Shown piece after piece: positions 47,199-56,961 of a stretch of DNA of 64,000 nt. This DNA comes from Luteibacter sp. SG786. GTDB taxonomy: Bacteria > Pseudomonadota > Gammaproteobacteria > Xanthomonadales > Rhodanobacteraceae. The position numbers and the translations under genes are program-made. Positions within the stretch are counted from its first letter, which is position 1, and every line of letters begins with the position of its first letter. Under the pieces are notes generated by a model that was not told the DNA's origin, ran no database searches, and saw only the letters and a program-made list of their open reading frames with translations. The DNA lies in contig NZ_JAAOYX010000002.1 in NCBI RefSeq assembly GCF_011759605.1, positions 372,001 to 436,000 on the forward strand, given 5' to 3'.

Positions 47199-48704
47199 TC
47201 AGCGGTAATTGAATTCGGGGGACGAGAGCAGGTAGGTATTCCATTCCTGCTGCGACGTGGCCTGCGAGAGCGCGTCGCGCGTCTTCGGGCCGAGGAAGGG
47301 ATCGATGGTCGCGTAGTAGGTCGGCGTGGTCAGCTGCGGAAAGCCGCCGCGATGCTGCGAGCCGTCGTCGGTGAGATCGAAGAGATGATTGGCGCCGCTG
47401 CCGATCGAGCGGGCGATCTCGAAACGCTTTGCCACCTGGCCCGAGCTGGTCCACTCCGAACTGCTCATCGGCCAGCCGTCCGGCGTGATGCGTCCGAACG
47501 GCGCCTGGCCCAGCTGCTGCACCCAGTTCGCCAGCGGTCGCGGATTCTCCACGGGTTTACCGTCGTAGGCCAGGCGCATGGCCGATACGAGGAACTGGGT
47601 CGGATCCTTGTAACGCTTGCCCAGCGAAGCGATGAAGTACTTCGAGGTCAGCATGGTTTTCATCACCTGCGCGATGTCGCCGTCCGTGTGCCGGAAGGTC
47701 TTCGCCATGGCCTCGATCAGGGCGGGCGGCGGGTCATCTGCCACGAAATACTTCGCCAGCCCCGTGGAGACGAACGTCGCGCAGGCCGGCTGGCTCACGA
47801 TGAGGTCCACGGCCTTCTCCACCTCGTCGAAGCCGCCGCCCTTGATCGTGTGGCCGAGCAGCACCTGGTCGCTGAAGTCGTGCCGGTTGGGATTGAACTC
47901 GAACACGCCCTCCTGCAGGTAATACGGCTGGAGGTCGCGACGGATCTTGCGCGGCTGACCGTCGAAGTTCACGCCCACGCCGGTCAGGATATGCGCCAGG
48001 GCCTGCACGTCGGCCTGCGTGTACCCCGAACCCACGCCGAGCGTGTGCAGCTCCATGAGTTCGCGTGCGTAGTTCTCGTTGATCTTGTCGCGTGCGTTCT
48101 GCGCGTTGTCGAGGTATTCGAGCATGGCCGGGCTCTTGAGCGTGGCCATGACCAGATCGCGGAACTTGCCCAGGGCGTGCGGGCGAATCGTGTTTTGCGT
48201 GTAATCGGCCAGCAACCAGCGCACACGCCCCTTGTCACGGAACACGCTGAAATGGTTCAGCCAGAACCACACCAATTGCTCGCGCAGCTGGTTCTCGTCG
48301 TAGATGGCTTCGAGCAGTACGGCGGATTGCGCCTGCTGGGCGTATTCGTTGCCCTGCTTCCGCTGGGCCTTGCGCGCTTCCTGCTTGGCGTCGCCATCGG
48401 GCATGGCCTTGATGACCTGGGCCTGGTCACGCACCTGGGCCATCAGCACGGTCACGGGCGTCTTCACCGCGTCGAATCCGGCGATCCGCGCCTGGATCGC
48501 CGCCGGCAGACCGTCACCCGACGGGTGAAGCTGCCGATCCAGGAAGCGCCGCTTGCCAAGATCGCGAAAGCTGGCGAGGGTGGCCGAATCGGCGCCGAAA
48601 GTAACCCGGTTGAGCCAATAGGCGTCTTCCTTCGGCAGTGCAGCGTCATCCGCCAGGACAGGCAGGGCGGTCAGGGCCAGCAGGCAGGCGGCGAGCGGTC
48701 GCAT
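47199..48704 (-). CDS. DUF1800 secreted protein
   Basis: 501 residues with a signal peptide (MRPLAACLLALTALPVLA). DUF1800 landmarks: LNRVTFGADSATLASF, QLVWFWLNHFSVF and NENYARELMELHTLGVGSGYTQADVQALAHILTG. It is upstream of DUF1501 on one transcript. Function is unknown; the pair is thought to act in the periplasm. Confidence 0.88.
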   Translation of the reverse strand: MRPLAACLLALTALPVLADDAALPKEDAYWLNRVTFGADSATLASFRDLGKRRFLDRQLHPSGDGLPAAIQARIAGFDAVKTPVTVLMAQVRDQAQVIKAMPDGDAKQEARKAQRKQGNEYAQQAQSAVLLEAIYDENQLREQLVWFWLNHFSVFRDKGRVRWLLADYTQNTIRPHALGKFRDLVMATLKSPAMLEYLDNAQNARDKINENYARELMELHTLGVGSGYTQADVQALAHILTGVGVNFDGQPRKIRRDLQPYYLQEGVFEFNPNRHDFSDQVLLGHTIKGGGFDEVEKAVDLIVSQPACATFVSTGLAKYFVADDPPPALIEAMAKTFRHTDGDIAQVMKTMLTSKYFIASLGKRYKDPTQFLVSAMRLAYDGKPVENPRPLANWVQQLGQAPFGRITPDGWPMSSSEWTSSGQVAKRFEIARSIGSGANHLFDLTDDGSQHRGGFPQLTTPTYYATIDPFLGPKTRDALSQATSQQEWNTYLLSSPEFNYR

Positions 48705-48808
48705 GAAACCTCCGTTACAGGGGTAACACTCCCAACTAACGGACAGGTTGCCCGAAGGTTTACGACAGCGGCACGCTCGTAAAAGCTTGCTTCAGGGGCG
48801 ATATGGAT

Positions 48809-48839
48809 TTGTCGCCGACATTGCCTGCTTTGCAATAAT
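48809..48839 (+). promoter_or_regulatory. Candidate promoter for the diguanylate cyclase gene
   Basis: -35-like TTGTCG (48809-48814) and extended -10 TGCAATAAT (48831-48839) with a 19-base spacer, about 27 bases before the start. Confidence 0.4.
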
Positions 48840-48866
48840 GGCCGCTCCTGACTTCCGGCGAGGTCG

Positions 48867-50045
48867 ATGGTCGACATCCCCACGCTCCTCGGTTACAGCG
48901 GCGTTCTCCTGATTCTGGTGGCCGTGGTGGCCGCTCTCGTGCGCAGCACCGGGCAACGCAGCCTCTGGTTCGCGCTGCCGTTCCTGATGGGCGGGGTGGG
49001 CTGTCTCTTCATGGTTCAGCCGCACGCGCTGCCTGGCCGCAGCGCCCTTCACCTGGGTGCCTTTTTCATCTCGCTGGCTTATGCGTTCGGCTGGCAGGCG
49101 GTGCGGGCGCTGTTCGACGAGCCGCCTCGCATGGGATGGCTCGCGCTGCCGTCCCTCGTCTGGCTCATCCTGGCGTTCGCGGTGTTCGACAATTTCCCAC
49201 TGCGGAGCATCAGCGCGGGCTTCCGCGTCGCCCTGGTCGCCTTCTACATGTCGCGCGCCGCACTCACACTGAGGCAACATCGCAGCGAGCGATTGCCGTC
49301 GGTGCGTCCGCTGACGATTCTGTTTGCCGCGGCCGCGGTGCTGGCGTGGGTCAGCCTTCCCTTTGTCGCCATCCTGCCGGAACCGCTCGGCGCGCTCCCG
49401 CCCAGGCCGTGGGCGGTGATCTTCTACAACGTGCAGATGATCGCGGAAGTCCTGATCGCCGTCGTTCTCATGGTGGCCATCCGAAAGGAGCGGACGGCGG
49501 ACTCGTATTACCAGCAGTCCACGCGGGATCCTTTGACGGGTCTCTACAACCGCCGATTCTTTACCCAGCGGCTCCGCGAGTGGGACGTGCAGCCGACATA
49601 CCGGGACCGGGCCGTCCTGTTCTTCGATATCGACCATTTCAAGCGCATCAACGACCGCTTTGGCCATGCTGTCGGGGATGAGGTCATCGTCGCGGTGGCT
49701 CGTCTGGCCGAGCGCGTTCTTCGCAAACGCGACTGGATCTTCCGCTTTGGCGGGGAAGAGTTCGTGGGTGTGCTCCCCGACACCTCCTTGCAGGAAGCGA
49801 TCAACGTGGCCGAGCGCCTGCGTTCCGAAACGGAGCGCCAGCTGCAGACGATTTCAGGCGAGCGCCTGGGCGTGACCATCAGCGTGGGCGTGGTGGCCTC
49901 CGGTCAGCCGCGCCGCTCCGTGACCGAACTAGTCCTTTTGGCCGATAGGCTGCTTTACCAGGCCAAGGGGGAGGGTCGAAATCGCGTAAAGTCGCCATCG
50001 GCGTCGACCGCTCTACCGTCAAGCTCCGCGGCAACCGACAGCTAA
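48867..50045 (+). CDS. Membrane diguanylate cyclase (GGDEF)
   Basis: 392 residues. The N-terminal half has about six or seven hydrophobic segments (residues 5-205) acting as a membrane sensor. The C-terminal GGDEF domain has DPLTGLYNRRFF, FFDIDHFKRINDRFGH and active-site GGEEF at 295-299. An inhibitory I-site RKRD (286-289) is correctly spaced five residues before it, so it should make c-di-GMP and be feedback inhibited. There is no EAL domain. It stands alone with its own promoter. Confidence 0.94.
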   Translation: MVDIPTLLGYSGVLLILVAVVAALVRSTGQRSLWFALPFLMGGVGCLFMVQPHALPGRSALHLGAFFISLAYAFGWQAVRALFDEPPRMGWLALPSLVWLILAFAVFDNFPLRSISAGFRVALVAFYMSRAALTLRQHRSERLPSVRPLTILFAAAAVLAWVSLPFVAILPEPLGALPPRPWAVIFYNVQMIAEVLIAVVLMVAIRKERTADSYYQQSTRDPLTGLYNRRFFTQRLREWDVQPTYRDRAVLFFDIDHFKRINDRFGHAVGDEVIVAVARLAERVLRKRDWIFRFGGEEFVGVLPDTSLQEAINVAERLRSETERQLQTISGERLGVTISVGVVASGQPRRSVTELVLLADRLLYQAKGEGRNRVKSPSASTALPSSSAATDS

Positions 50046-50094
50046 AGGGATCAAGAAGCCTTCCAATAACCTGCAGAAGCCAGGGGATTCGCTC

Positions 50095-50733
50095 ATGGCC
50101 ATCGAGAACGCCGGGAAAGGATCACGTTCATCATCCGTCGCCTTCGCGACCACCGCTTTGGCCTGTTTCATCTACGCCACGGTAGCTCTCTTGACGCTGC
50201 ACATCCTGCGGCCCGATTACGCTCCGGCAACCAACTTCATCAGCAACTACGCGGTGGGTCCCCATGGCTGGATCATGACGACCTGGTTCCTGGCGATGAG
50301 CTGCGGCTTGCTGGCACTTGTGGCGGGCCTCCATACCAGCGGCCTGCGCTCCATCACCGCCCGATTGGGGATGTTTCTGCTCCTGGTCGCAGCGATTGGG
50401 TTGGTCGTCTCGGCCGTGTTTCCCACGGATATTCCCGGCGCGCCGTCTACCCGGTCGGGGGCCATCCACGATCAGAGCTTCCTCGTGAATGTCGGAAGCA
50501 TCTTCATCGCAAGCATCCTGCTATCTGCGAGTTTTGGAACGCACCCCGCGTGGCGATCCTTTCGGCGAACCGCCTGGATACTGACCTCCCTGATATTGGC
50601 CGGATTCGTCATCCAGTTCCTCACCCTGCACAAGGGGATGCCATATGGCCTCGCGAACCGTTTTTTCGTACTGGTTCTGTTCGCGTGGCTGTTCGGCGTG
50701 TCTCTTCGATTGCGATCGCCGCGACTTGACTGA
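50095..50733 (+). CDS. DUF998 membrane protein
   Basis: 212 residues with six hydrophobic segments. The family pattern is FISNYAVGPHGWIMTTWFLAMS in the first loop, then AVFPTDIPGAPSTRSGAIHD in a later one. DUF998 proteins are inner-membrane proteins of unknown role. It is 50 bases after the diguanylate cyclase on the same strand, possibly co-transcribed. Confidence 0.83.
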   Translation: MAIENAGKGSRSSSVAFATTALACFIYATVALLTLHILRPDYAPATNFISNYAVGPHGWIMTTWFLAMSCGLLALVAGLHTSGLRSITARLGMFLLLVAAIGLVVSAVFPTDIPGAPSTRSGAIHDQSFLVNVGSIFIASILLSASFGTHPAWRSFRRTAWILTSLILAGFVIQFLTLHKGMPYGLANRFFVLVLFAWLFGVSLRLRSPRLD

Positions 50734-50782
50734 GACTTTGAAGAAACGGCGATCCGGAGTTCAGCCATGTGTCCCACTCGCC

Positions 50783-51982
50783 CTACATACGCTTCTCAAG
50801 CAGCATCATAAGTTTCCCATTCCGAGGAATCGTATCTTGCTTTCCTTGCTCCCTGAGCCAGTAAAACTGCCCAGGCTTGAAGCTCGGCGGCAGTTCATAG
50901 TCCATCCCATCCCATTCGTCTTCACGAAATGCGTAGAAGGCACGGTGCCCATGATACTTATCGGCTGCGTCCATGACGTCGACGAGGTAGGCGGCGCAAT
51001 CAGGCCAGAGCCTCATGCAGCCATACTCGGCCATGACGATCCTGTTCGCACTTAAGCCGTTCATCTTCGCCCACTCGAAAGGTAGCTTGATGTGCGCAGC
51101 TACTGCCTCCCGGTTCCACTTGATCTCGGTGCCGCCATAACGCGTTTCCACGCCGGGGTAACGCAGCTGAAACTTGTGTTTCATATTGGGGAAGCTGGTG
51201 GCCTCATAGGGTTCGTACATGTGGAACGCATATAGAACCTTGGCGTCGTCGAGCGGCTTGGGCCACGCCGCGAGGGAGCGGGCGTTGGCGTAGTAGCCAC
51301 CGTCCACCATCACGGGTGTCGCGGGGTCGACCTTGCGAATGGCATCGATCACGTTCCGATAGAACACCTGAAGATCCCTGGGCCCGTTCCGATGGGTTTC
51401 CTGCCATGTTCGAAGCACCTCCATCGACGCGTTTTCCTCAAGGCCTGTCGTTTTCTCCGGTGCCGGTTCGTTGATCAGGTTGTACCCCGCGACTGCGGGA
51501 TGGTCTTTCAGCCTCCCGGCAAGATCCGCCCAGAAGCGAACCGCCTGCTCTGGATACGTGCCGCCTCGCCACAGGCGGTCGTCGAATTTCCCCTTGTTTT
51601 GCTGCGTCCAACGGGCGCCGGGCAGGCTCAACGGCACGATGACCACCTTGAGGCCTGCCGAAGACGCGGCGTCCAGCACTCTCATCAAGAGCGCCAGATC
51701 CTTCTCTTTGAGCCCCTGGTAGCGATCGGCGTTGCCGATCAGGAAGTCCCTGTCTTCGCCGTGCCATTTGCTGAAGGTCAGACGGACCCATGTCGCACCC
51801 GTAGCCGCCAAAGCTTTGAAGTAGGCTTCGTCCGGAGGGGTTTTGTTGAAGCTGTTCGCGCCTTTCTGCTGCGTATCCCAGAAACTCATCAGGTCGGCGG
51901 CCACGGCCGGAAGCGAGAAGGCCGCGACGATCGTGCCCAGCAGCACCGCATTGAGGGCACCTTTGACGTTGATGGGAAGCAT
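50783..51982 (-). CDS. Secreted glycoside hydrolase family 5 (cellulase-like)
   Basis: 399 residues. Sec signal ends near AVAAD (residue 29/30). GH5 (beta/alpha)8 barrel with acid/base Glu172 in YNLINEPAPE and nucleophile Glu319 in RIVMAEYGC. YAFHMYEPY supplies the conserved His/Tyr. It retains all catalytic residues and probably cuts a beta-1,4- or beta-1,3-glycan outside the cell. The exact substrate (cellulose, mannan, other) cannot be read. It is isolated and convergent with the DUF998 gene. Confidence 0.9.
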   Translation of the reverse strand: MLPINVKGALNAVLLGTIVAAFSLPAVAADLMSFWDTQQKGANSFNKTPPDEAYFKALAATGATWVRLTFSKWHGEDRDFLIGNADRYQGLKEKDLALLMRVLDAASSAGLKVVIVPLSLPGARWTQQNKGKFDDRLWRGGTYPEQAVRFWADLAGRLKDHPAVAGYNLINEPAPEKTTGLEENASMEVLRTWQETHRNGPRDLQVFYRNVIDAIRKVDPATPVMVDGGYYANARSLAAWPKPLDDAKVLYAFHMYEPYEATSFPNMKHKFQLRYPGVETRYGGTEIKWNREAVAAHIKLPFEWAKMNGLSANRIVMAEYGCMRLWPDCAAYLVDVMDAADKYHGHRAFYAFREDEWDGMDYELPPSFKPGQFYWLREQGKQDTIPRNGKLMMLLEKRM

Positions 51983-52219
51983 TCACTCGTTCCAATGATG
52001 TGACACCACCGACCGTAACCCCTTCGCCACCACCATTCCACCCGGGTCCCCGCAGCCGCGGCTAGTCCTGGCCGCCTCGCTGACGCCCCCCGCAGCAAGC
52101 AGGCCCATACCGGCTGCCTTAGCCGCGGCTTAGCGCAAACCCAGTGAAAAGCGCGGAAAGGGGCGGGAAAGATCGTGGGTCTAGCGTCCACACCCACCTG
52201 CAACGACTGCGAACTCCCG

Positions 52220-52927
52220 ATGAGCCTGCGCGACTGGACCATCCTCTGCGACTTCGACGGCACCGTCTCCGTGGAAGACGTGATCGACTCCCTGCTGGAT
52301 CGTTACGGGCGCCCGGGCTGGGAAGCACTGGAACGCGATTGGCGAGCAGGCCTCATCGGCTCCCGCGCATGCATGGGCGGACAGGTGGCGCTGCTCGACA
52401 TGAGCGCGGAAGAACTGGACGCCGAACTCGCCAACGTGCGCATCGACCATGCGTTCCCCGCCTTCGTGGCGAGGGCCCGAGAACTCGATGTGCCCGTGCA
52501 CATCGTGAGCGATGGCCTCGACTACGCCATCCATCGCATCCTGCGCCGCCATGGCCTGGACGATCTGCCCGTGGCGGCGAACCACCTGGCGCCGGGTACT
52601 CCGCCGCAGCGCTGGAGCTTCAGCTCGCCCTTCCAGGCCGAAGGCTGCGGCAGCGGCACCTGCAAATGCGCCTGCGTCGAGCGCAGCCGCGCTTCCAACG
52701 GCCGCAAGACCCTCCTCATCGGTGACGGTGCCTCGGACTTCTGCGCCGCCGACCGCGTCGACTACGTATTCGCCAAGCACCGCCTGATCGAACATTGCCG
52801 CGCCGCCGGCATTCCCTACATGCCGATCACCGGCTTCGAGGACGCGCTGGCGCTGCTGCCCGCGTTGCTCGATGGAACGCTGGAAGAACACCTCACGCTA
52901 CCCGCCATCCAAGACAGCCTCGCCTGA
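52220..52927 (+). CDS. HAD-IB phosphatase (MtnX/SerB-like)
   Basis: 235 residues from ATG 52220 (MSLRDWTILCDFDGTVSVED); GTG 52175 would add 15 residues. HAD motif I has Asp11/Asp13 (DFDGT), motif II HIVSDGLD and motif IV LLIGDGASDFCAA. A Cys-rich insert (EGCGSGTCKCACVE) sits before motif IV and could hold a metal. It removes phosphate from a small molecule in the cytosol. It is the first gene of the ACP/ketosynthase operon, 14 bases before the aminotransferase. Together they could turn a phosphorylated ketone into an amino alcohol, but that is inference. Confidence 0.85.
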   Translation: MSLRDWTILCDFDGTVSVEDVIDSLLDRYGRPGWEALERDWRAGLIGSRACMGGQVALLDMSAEELDAELANVRIDHAFPAFVARARELDVPVHIVSDGLDYAIHRILRRHGLDDLPVAANHLAPGTPPQRWSFSSPFQAEGCGSGTCKCACVERSRASNGRKTLLIGDGASDFCAADRVDYVFAKHRLIEHCRAAGIPYMPITGFEDALALLPALLDGTLEEHLTLPAIQDSLA

Positions 52928-52941
52928 TTTACGGAACCCTC

Positions 52942-54345
52942 ATGAACGTATTCGACAAGCACGCTTCCGCTGCCATCGACGACGCGCAGCTGCTGCGCGA
53001 CGAAGCCCAGTACAGCTCCTTCGGCGACACCGTGCATTACGTGGACCCGCCGAAGATCTTCCGCCGCTGCGAAGGCAGCTGGATGTACGACACGGCGGAC
53101 GTGCCCTTTCTCGACCTGCAGATGTGGTATTCCGCGGTCAATTTCGGTTACGGCAATCAGCGCCTGAACGATACGCTGAAGCGCCAGATCGACGTGCTGC
53201 CGCAGGTGGCCAGCCAGTACCTCCACGAGGGGCGTATCCAGCTCGCCAAGACCATCGCGCAAGACGTGGAAAGCAAGTTCGGTCGCAAGGGCCGCGTGCA
53301 TTTCAACGTGGGCGGCGCGCAGGCCATCGAGGACTCGCTGAAGCTCGTTCGTAACGCCTCCAACGGCAAGAGCCTGATGTTCGCGTTCGAAGGCGGCTAC
53401 CACGGCCGTACGCTCGGCGCATCGTCCATCACCTCCAGCTATCGGTATCGCCGCCGCTTCGGCCACTTCGGCGAGCGCGCGATGTTCATTCCTTTCCCGT
53501 ATCCGTTCCGCCGGCCCAAGGGCATGACGGCCGAGGAATACTCGGACGCCTGCGTGCGCCAGTTCGCACGCCTGTTCGAAACCGAATACAACGGCGTGTG
53601 GGATCCAAAGGTGAACCAGGCGGAATATGCCGCGTTCTACGTGGAGCCGATCCAGGGCACCGGCGGCTACGTGATCCCGCCCATGAACTTCTTCCGCGAC
53701 CTGAAGAAGGTGCTGGACCAGTACGGCATCCTCATGGTGGTGGACGAAATCCAGATGGGTTTCTGGCGCACCGGCAAGCTCTGGTCGATCGAACATTTTG
53801 GCGTGACGCCCGACGTGCTCGTGTTCGGCAAGGCGCTCACCAACGGCCTCAATCCGCTGTCCGGCCTCTGGGCGCGCGAGGAGCTGATCAATCCCGTGGT
53901 GTTCCCGCCGGGTTCCACGCACTCCACGTTCAACTCGAACCCGCTGGGTACGGCGGTGGGCCTGGAAGTCATCCGCATGGGCTACGAGTTGGATTACGAG
54001 ACCAGCGTGCCGGCCAAGGGCGCCCATTTCCTGGATGGCCTGCGCGACCTGCAGAAGCGCCACAAGGAAATCGGCGACGTGGACGGCCTGGGCCTGGCGC
54101 TCCGTGCCGAGATCTGCACCGAGGACGGGTTCACGCCGAACAAGGCCCTGCTCGACTGCATGGTGGATATCGGACTTGCCGGTGATCTCGAGCACAACGG
54201 CAAGAAGATCGGCCTCGTGCTGGATGTGGGCGGTTGGTACAAGAACGTGATCACGCTTGCGCCGTCGCTCGACATCACGCACGAGGAGATCGACCTGGCG
54301 ATCGCCTTGCTCGACCAACTGCTGACGCGCGCAAAACGTGCCTGA
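52942..54345 (+). CDS. Class III (omega-type) PLP aminotransferase
   Basis: 467 residues. PLP Lys297 in LVFGKALTNGLNP. The Asp that holds the pyridine N is in VVDEIQMGF. FNVGGAQAIEDSLKLVRNAS and FEGGYHGRTLGASSITSS are the cofactor phosphate and stacking regions. Class III members act on omega-amino acids, diamines or amino-ketones such as ornithine, GABA or glutamate semialdehyde. It is in an operon with HAD phosphatase, ACP and ketosynthase genes, so a biosynthetic rather than catabolic role is likely. The substrate is unknown. Confidence 0.9.
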   Translation: MNVFDKHASAAIDDAQLLRDEAQYSSFGDTVHYVDPPKIFRRCEGSWMYDTADVPFLDLQMWYSAVNFGYGNQRLNDTLKRQIDVLPQVASQYLHEGRIQLAKTIAQDVESKFGRKGRVHFNVGGAQAIEDSLKLVRNASNGKSLMFAFEGGYHGRTLGASSITSSYRYRRRFGHFGERAMFIPFPYPFRRPKGMTAEEYSDACVRQFARLFETEYNGVWDPKVNQAEYAAFYVEPIQGTGGYVIPPMNFFRDLKKVLDQYGILMVVDEIQMGFWRTGKLWSIEHFGVTPDVLVFGKALTNGLNPLSGLWAREELINPVVFPPGSTHSTFNSNPLGTAVGLEVIRMGYELDYETSVPAKGAHFLDGLRDLQKRHKEIGDVDGLGLALRAEICTEDGFTPNKALLDCMVDIGLAGDLEHNGKKIGLVLDVGGWYKNVITLAPSLDITHEEIDLAIALLDQLLTRAKRA

Positions 54346-54374
54346 AGCCGAGCGCGTCCACCGGAGGATGCACC

Positions 54375-54659
54375 ATGAACGTCTCGCCACTCGCCGACCA
54401 TGTCGGCGAACAGATCATCGCCATCGTGGCCCGGCAGACCCACGTGGAACCCGCATCGCTCGTTCCGGAGGCCACGCTCAAGGATCTCGGCATATCGTCC
54501 CTGGATGCCATCGAACTGATCTTCGAACTCGAGGAGCACTTCGACATCCACTTTCCCGATGAAGGCGCGAATTTCGAGTCCGACTCCGTCGGGCACCTGA
54601 TAAGCGCCGTACAGGCCGCCTTGACGGCTCAGTCGGGCCACACCGGGACGGTGGTGTGA
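54375..54659 (+). CDS. Stand-alone acyl carrier protein
   Basis: 94 residues, ATG 54375 with GGAGG seven bases upstream. Helical ACP fold with the phosphopantetheine site LKDLGISSLDAIELIFELEE. The modified Ser should be Ser42 in SSLD, where most fatty-acid ACPs have DSLD. The stop overlaps the GTG start of the ketosynthase by four bases, so the two are made together. It is a dedicated carrier distinct from the housekeeping ACP, which would lie in a fab cluster not seen here. Confidence 0.9.
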   Translation: MNVSPLADHVGEQIIAIVARQTHVEPASLVPEATLKDLGISSLDAIELIFELEEHFDIHFPDEGANFESDSVGHLISAVQAALTAQSGHTGTVV

Positions 54660-55882
54660 GTTCAGTCGCGAAGCGTGTCGTCATCACCGGCATGGGTGCC
54701 GTCAGCCCGTTCGGCGAGGGCGCCGACGCCCTCTGGCGGAACCTTCGGGAAGGGCGCAGCGCCATCGGACCGCTGCGTCACGCGCAGGCCAGCGAGCTGC
54801 GGGTGAAGGTCGCGGCGCAGGTGCCGGAAAGCTTCGATCCCTCGACGCGGTTCGACGAGCGCGTTCTGCCCCTGCTTGACCGCACCTCGCAGTTCGCCAT
54901 GGTCGCCGCGCGTGAGGCCATTGCACAGTCGGGTATCGAGTTCGCCTCGAACGGCATCGGCTCGCGCACGGCGGTGGTGATCGGCACGGGCGCGGGTGGC
55001 GAGACATCGCACGACGAGCAGTCGAAGCGACTCTACGCGGAACATGCGCCGAGGGTGCACCCGCTCACCATCGTGCGCATGATGGCGAATGCACCGGCAA
55101 GCCAGATCAGCATCGCGCATGGCCTGCGCGGCCCCGCGTTCGGCGTGGCCAGTGCCTGCGCTTCGTCCAACCATGCGATCGCACAGGCCGCCTTGCTGAT
55201 TCGCGCGGGCCTGGCCGACGTGGCGATCGCCGGCGGCACGGAATCGTGCTTCACGTATGCCGCCCTCCGCGCGTGGGAAGCGATGCGCGTGCTCGCCGAG
55301 GATACCTGCCGTCCCTTCAGCGCCAACCGGCGCGGCCTGGTGCTCGGTGAGGGCGCCGGGGTCTTCGTGCTCGAGTCCGCGGACCACGCGCACGCTCGCG
55401 GCGCTGTGCCATTAGCCGAGCTCGCCGGCATAGGCATGAGCGCCGACGCGGGCGACATCGTCGCGCCGACCTCGGCCGGTGCCGCCGCAGCCATCGCGCA
55501 GGCGCTGGCGGATGCGCAGCTCAACGTCGAGGACATCGACTACATCAATGCCCACGGCACCGGCACGCAAGCAAACGATCTCAGCGAAACCCGCGCCATC
55601 CACCAGGTGTTCGGGCCTCATGCGCTACGCCTTGCCGTGTCGTCCACCAAATCGATGCACGGCCACGCCCTGGGTGCCTCCGGTGCGCTGGAACTGGTCG
55701 CGGTGCTCGGTGCCATGGCCGAAGGCGTCGTACCGCCTACCGCCAACCTCGACCAGCCGGACCCCGCATGCGACCTCGATTACGTGCCGCACACCGCGCG
55801 CGATCGGCCGGTGCGCGCGGCGTTGAGTCATTCCTTCGCGTTCGGCGGGCTGAACGCCGTACTCGCATTGAAACGGATCTGA
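54656..55882 (+). CDS. Beta-ketoacyl-ACP synthase (KAS II/FabF-like)
   Basis: 408 residues, GTG start overlapping the ACP stop. Thiolase fold with an intact triad: Cys168 in GVASACASSNHA, His300 in INAHGTGTQAND and His337 in STKSMHGHALGASG. Lys332 is in the same block. This is a condensing enzyme that extends an acyl chain on ACP. There is no adjacent ketoreductase, dehydratase or malonyl transferase, so it must borrow these from primary fatty-acid synthesis or perform a single special condensation. It is 11 bases before the acyltransferase-like gene. Confidence 0.93.
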   Translation: MSSVAKRVVITGMGAVSPFGEGADALWRNLREGRSAIGPLRHAQASELRVKVAAQVPESFDPSTRFDERVLPLLDRTSQFAMVAAREAIAQSGIEFASNGIGSRTAVVIGTGAGGETSHDEQSKRLYAEHAPRVHPLTIVRMMANAPASQISIAHGLRGPAFGVASACASSNHAIAQAALLIRAGLADVAIAGGTESCFTYAALRAWEAMRVLAEDTCRPFSANRRGLVLGEGAGVFVLESADHAHARGAVPLAELAGIGMSADAGDIVAPTSAGAAAAIAQALADAQLNVEDIDYINAHGTGTQANDLSETRAIHQVFGPHALRLAVSSTKSMHGHALGASGALELVAVLGAMAEGVVPPTANLDQPDPACDLDYVPHTARDRPVRAALSHSFAFGGLNAVLALKRI

Positions 55883-55893
55883 GTACCACAGCC

Positions 55894-56961
55894 ATGCCGT
55901 TCTGCACCGCCCTGGAGCCCGTGTCGCTCGTCGAACACTTCCTGGATCATCCGCCCGAAGGGTTCACGGCTGATCGCTCCGCGTCTGGCATGCCCACCTT
56001 CCACACGCGCTTCGACATACTCACCACGGCCGACGAAGCCTTGCGCCAGCGGATCACGTCGCTGCCGCTGTATCGCCTGTGGGGACGCCTGCTCCACTGG
56101 CGCGTGCGTTTCGTCGGCTGCACCGTCGCCGAGTACGCACCCGTGCCGGTGCGTCCCGCGGCGGACGACCTGGTGACGGAACTGCTGGCAACGTACGGCC
56201 GCGAGTGCCCGCTCCTCATCGTCAAAGACCTGGCGGTCGACTCGCCCCTTCTGAACACCTCCGCGAACGCGAAGACGGGCGCGTTCGCGGCAGCCCTGGC
56301 TGCGCGCGGCTTCGTCATCCTGGAAGGCATGCCGCTGGCCTGGGTGCCGATCGATTTCGACTCCGTCGACGAGTACATCGCCCGGCTGTCGTCCAGCCGG
56401 CGGAAGGACGTCCGGCGCAAGCTGAAGGCACGGGATCGCGTGCAGGTGGAGGCATGGGCCACGGGCTCGGCGTACTTCGACGACGATGCCGCGATCGATG
56501 AATGCTACGCGCTCTACCGCAACGTGCACGCGCAGAGCGAGATCCACTTCGACCTCCTCAGCAAGGCCTTCTTCACGGCCGTGCTGCGCGACGCGAACAG
56601 CAACGGGGTTGTCTTCATGTACCGGGGCGCTGACGGCCTGATCGGCTGGAACCTCTGCTACGAATACGGCGGCATGCTGATCGACAAGTACATCGGCTTC
56701 GCCTACCCGCAGGCGCGCGAGCACAACCTTTACGCCGTGAGCTGGATGCACAACCTGGAATATGCCCGTCAGCACGGTTTGAGCCACTACGTGGCCGGCT
56801 GGACGGACCCGGAAGTGAAGTCGCGCCTCGGCGCACGACTCAGCTATACGCGGCATGCCGTATACCTTCGCAATCCGGTGCTGCGGATGCTGCTGCGCCG
56901 GTTCGCGCGTCACTTCGAGGGCGAGCCGGTGGCCAACGGTCGCGTGGGGGTCTGCGCATGA
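55894..56961 (+). CDS. FemAB/GNAT-like acyltransferase (PF04339 type)
   Basis: 355 residues from ATG 55894. A GNAT/FemAB-like double domain is suggested by VPIDFDSVDEYIARLSSSRR followed by KDVRRKLKARDRV, and by IGWNLCYEYGGMLIDKYIGF and KSRLGARLSYTRHAVYLRNP. Members of this family are annotated as peptidoglycan-related or N-acyltransferases; some GNAT enzymes use acyl-ACP donors. Next to a dedicated ACP and ketosynthase, N-acylation of an amine is the most attractive reading. It overlaps the arginase-fold gene by four bases (ATGA). No signal peptide. Confidence 0.75.
   Translation: MPFCTALEPVSLVEHFLDHPPEGFTADRSASGMPTFHTRFDILTTADEALRQRITSLPLYRLWGRLLHWRVRFVGCTVAEYAPVPVRPAADDLVTELLATYGRECPLLIVKDLAVDSPLLNTSANAKTGAFAAALAARGFVILEGMPLAWVPIDFDSVDEYIARLSSSRRKDVRRKLKARDRVQVEAWATGSAYFDDDAAIDECYALYRNVHAQSEIHFDLLSKAFFTAVLRDANSNGVVFMYRGADGLIGWNLCYEYGGMLIDKYIGFAYPQAREHNLYAVSWMHNLEYARQHGLSHYVAGWTDPEVKSRLGARLSYTRHAVYLRNPVLRMLLRRFARHFEGEPVANGRVGVCA

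Noticed and set aside
52816-54390. 524-residue minus-strand frame opposite the class III aminotransferase
   Set aside because: Antisense to an enzyme with all catalytic motifs and lacks any recognisable domain.
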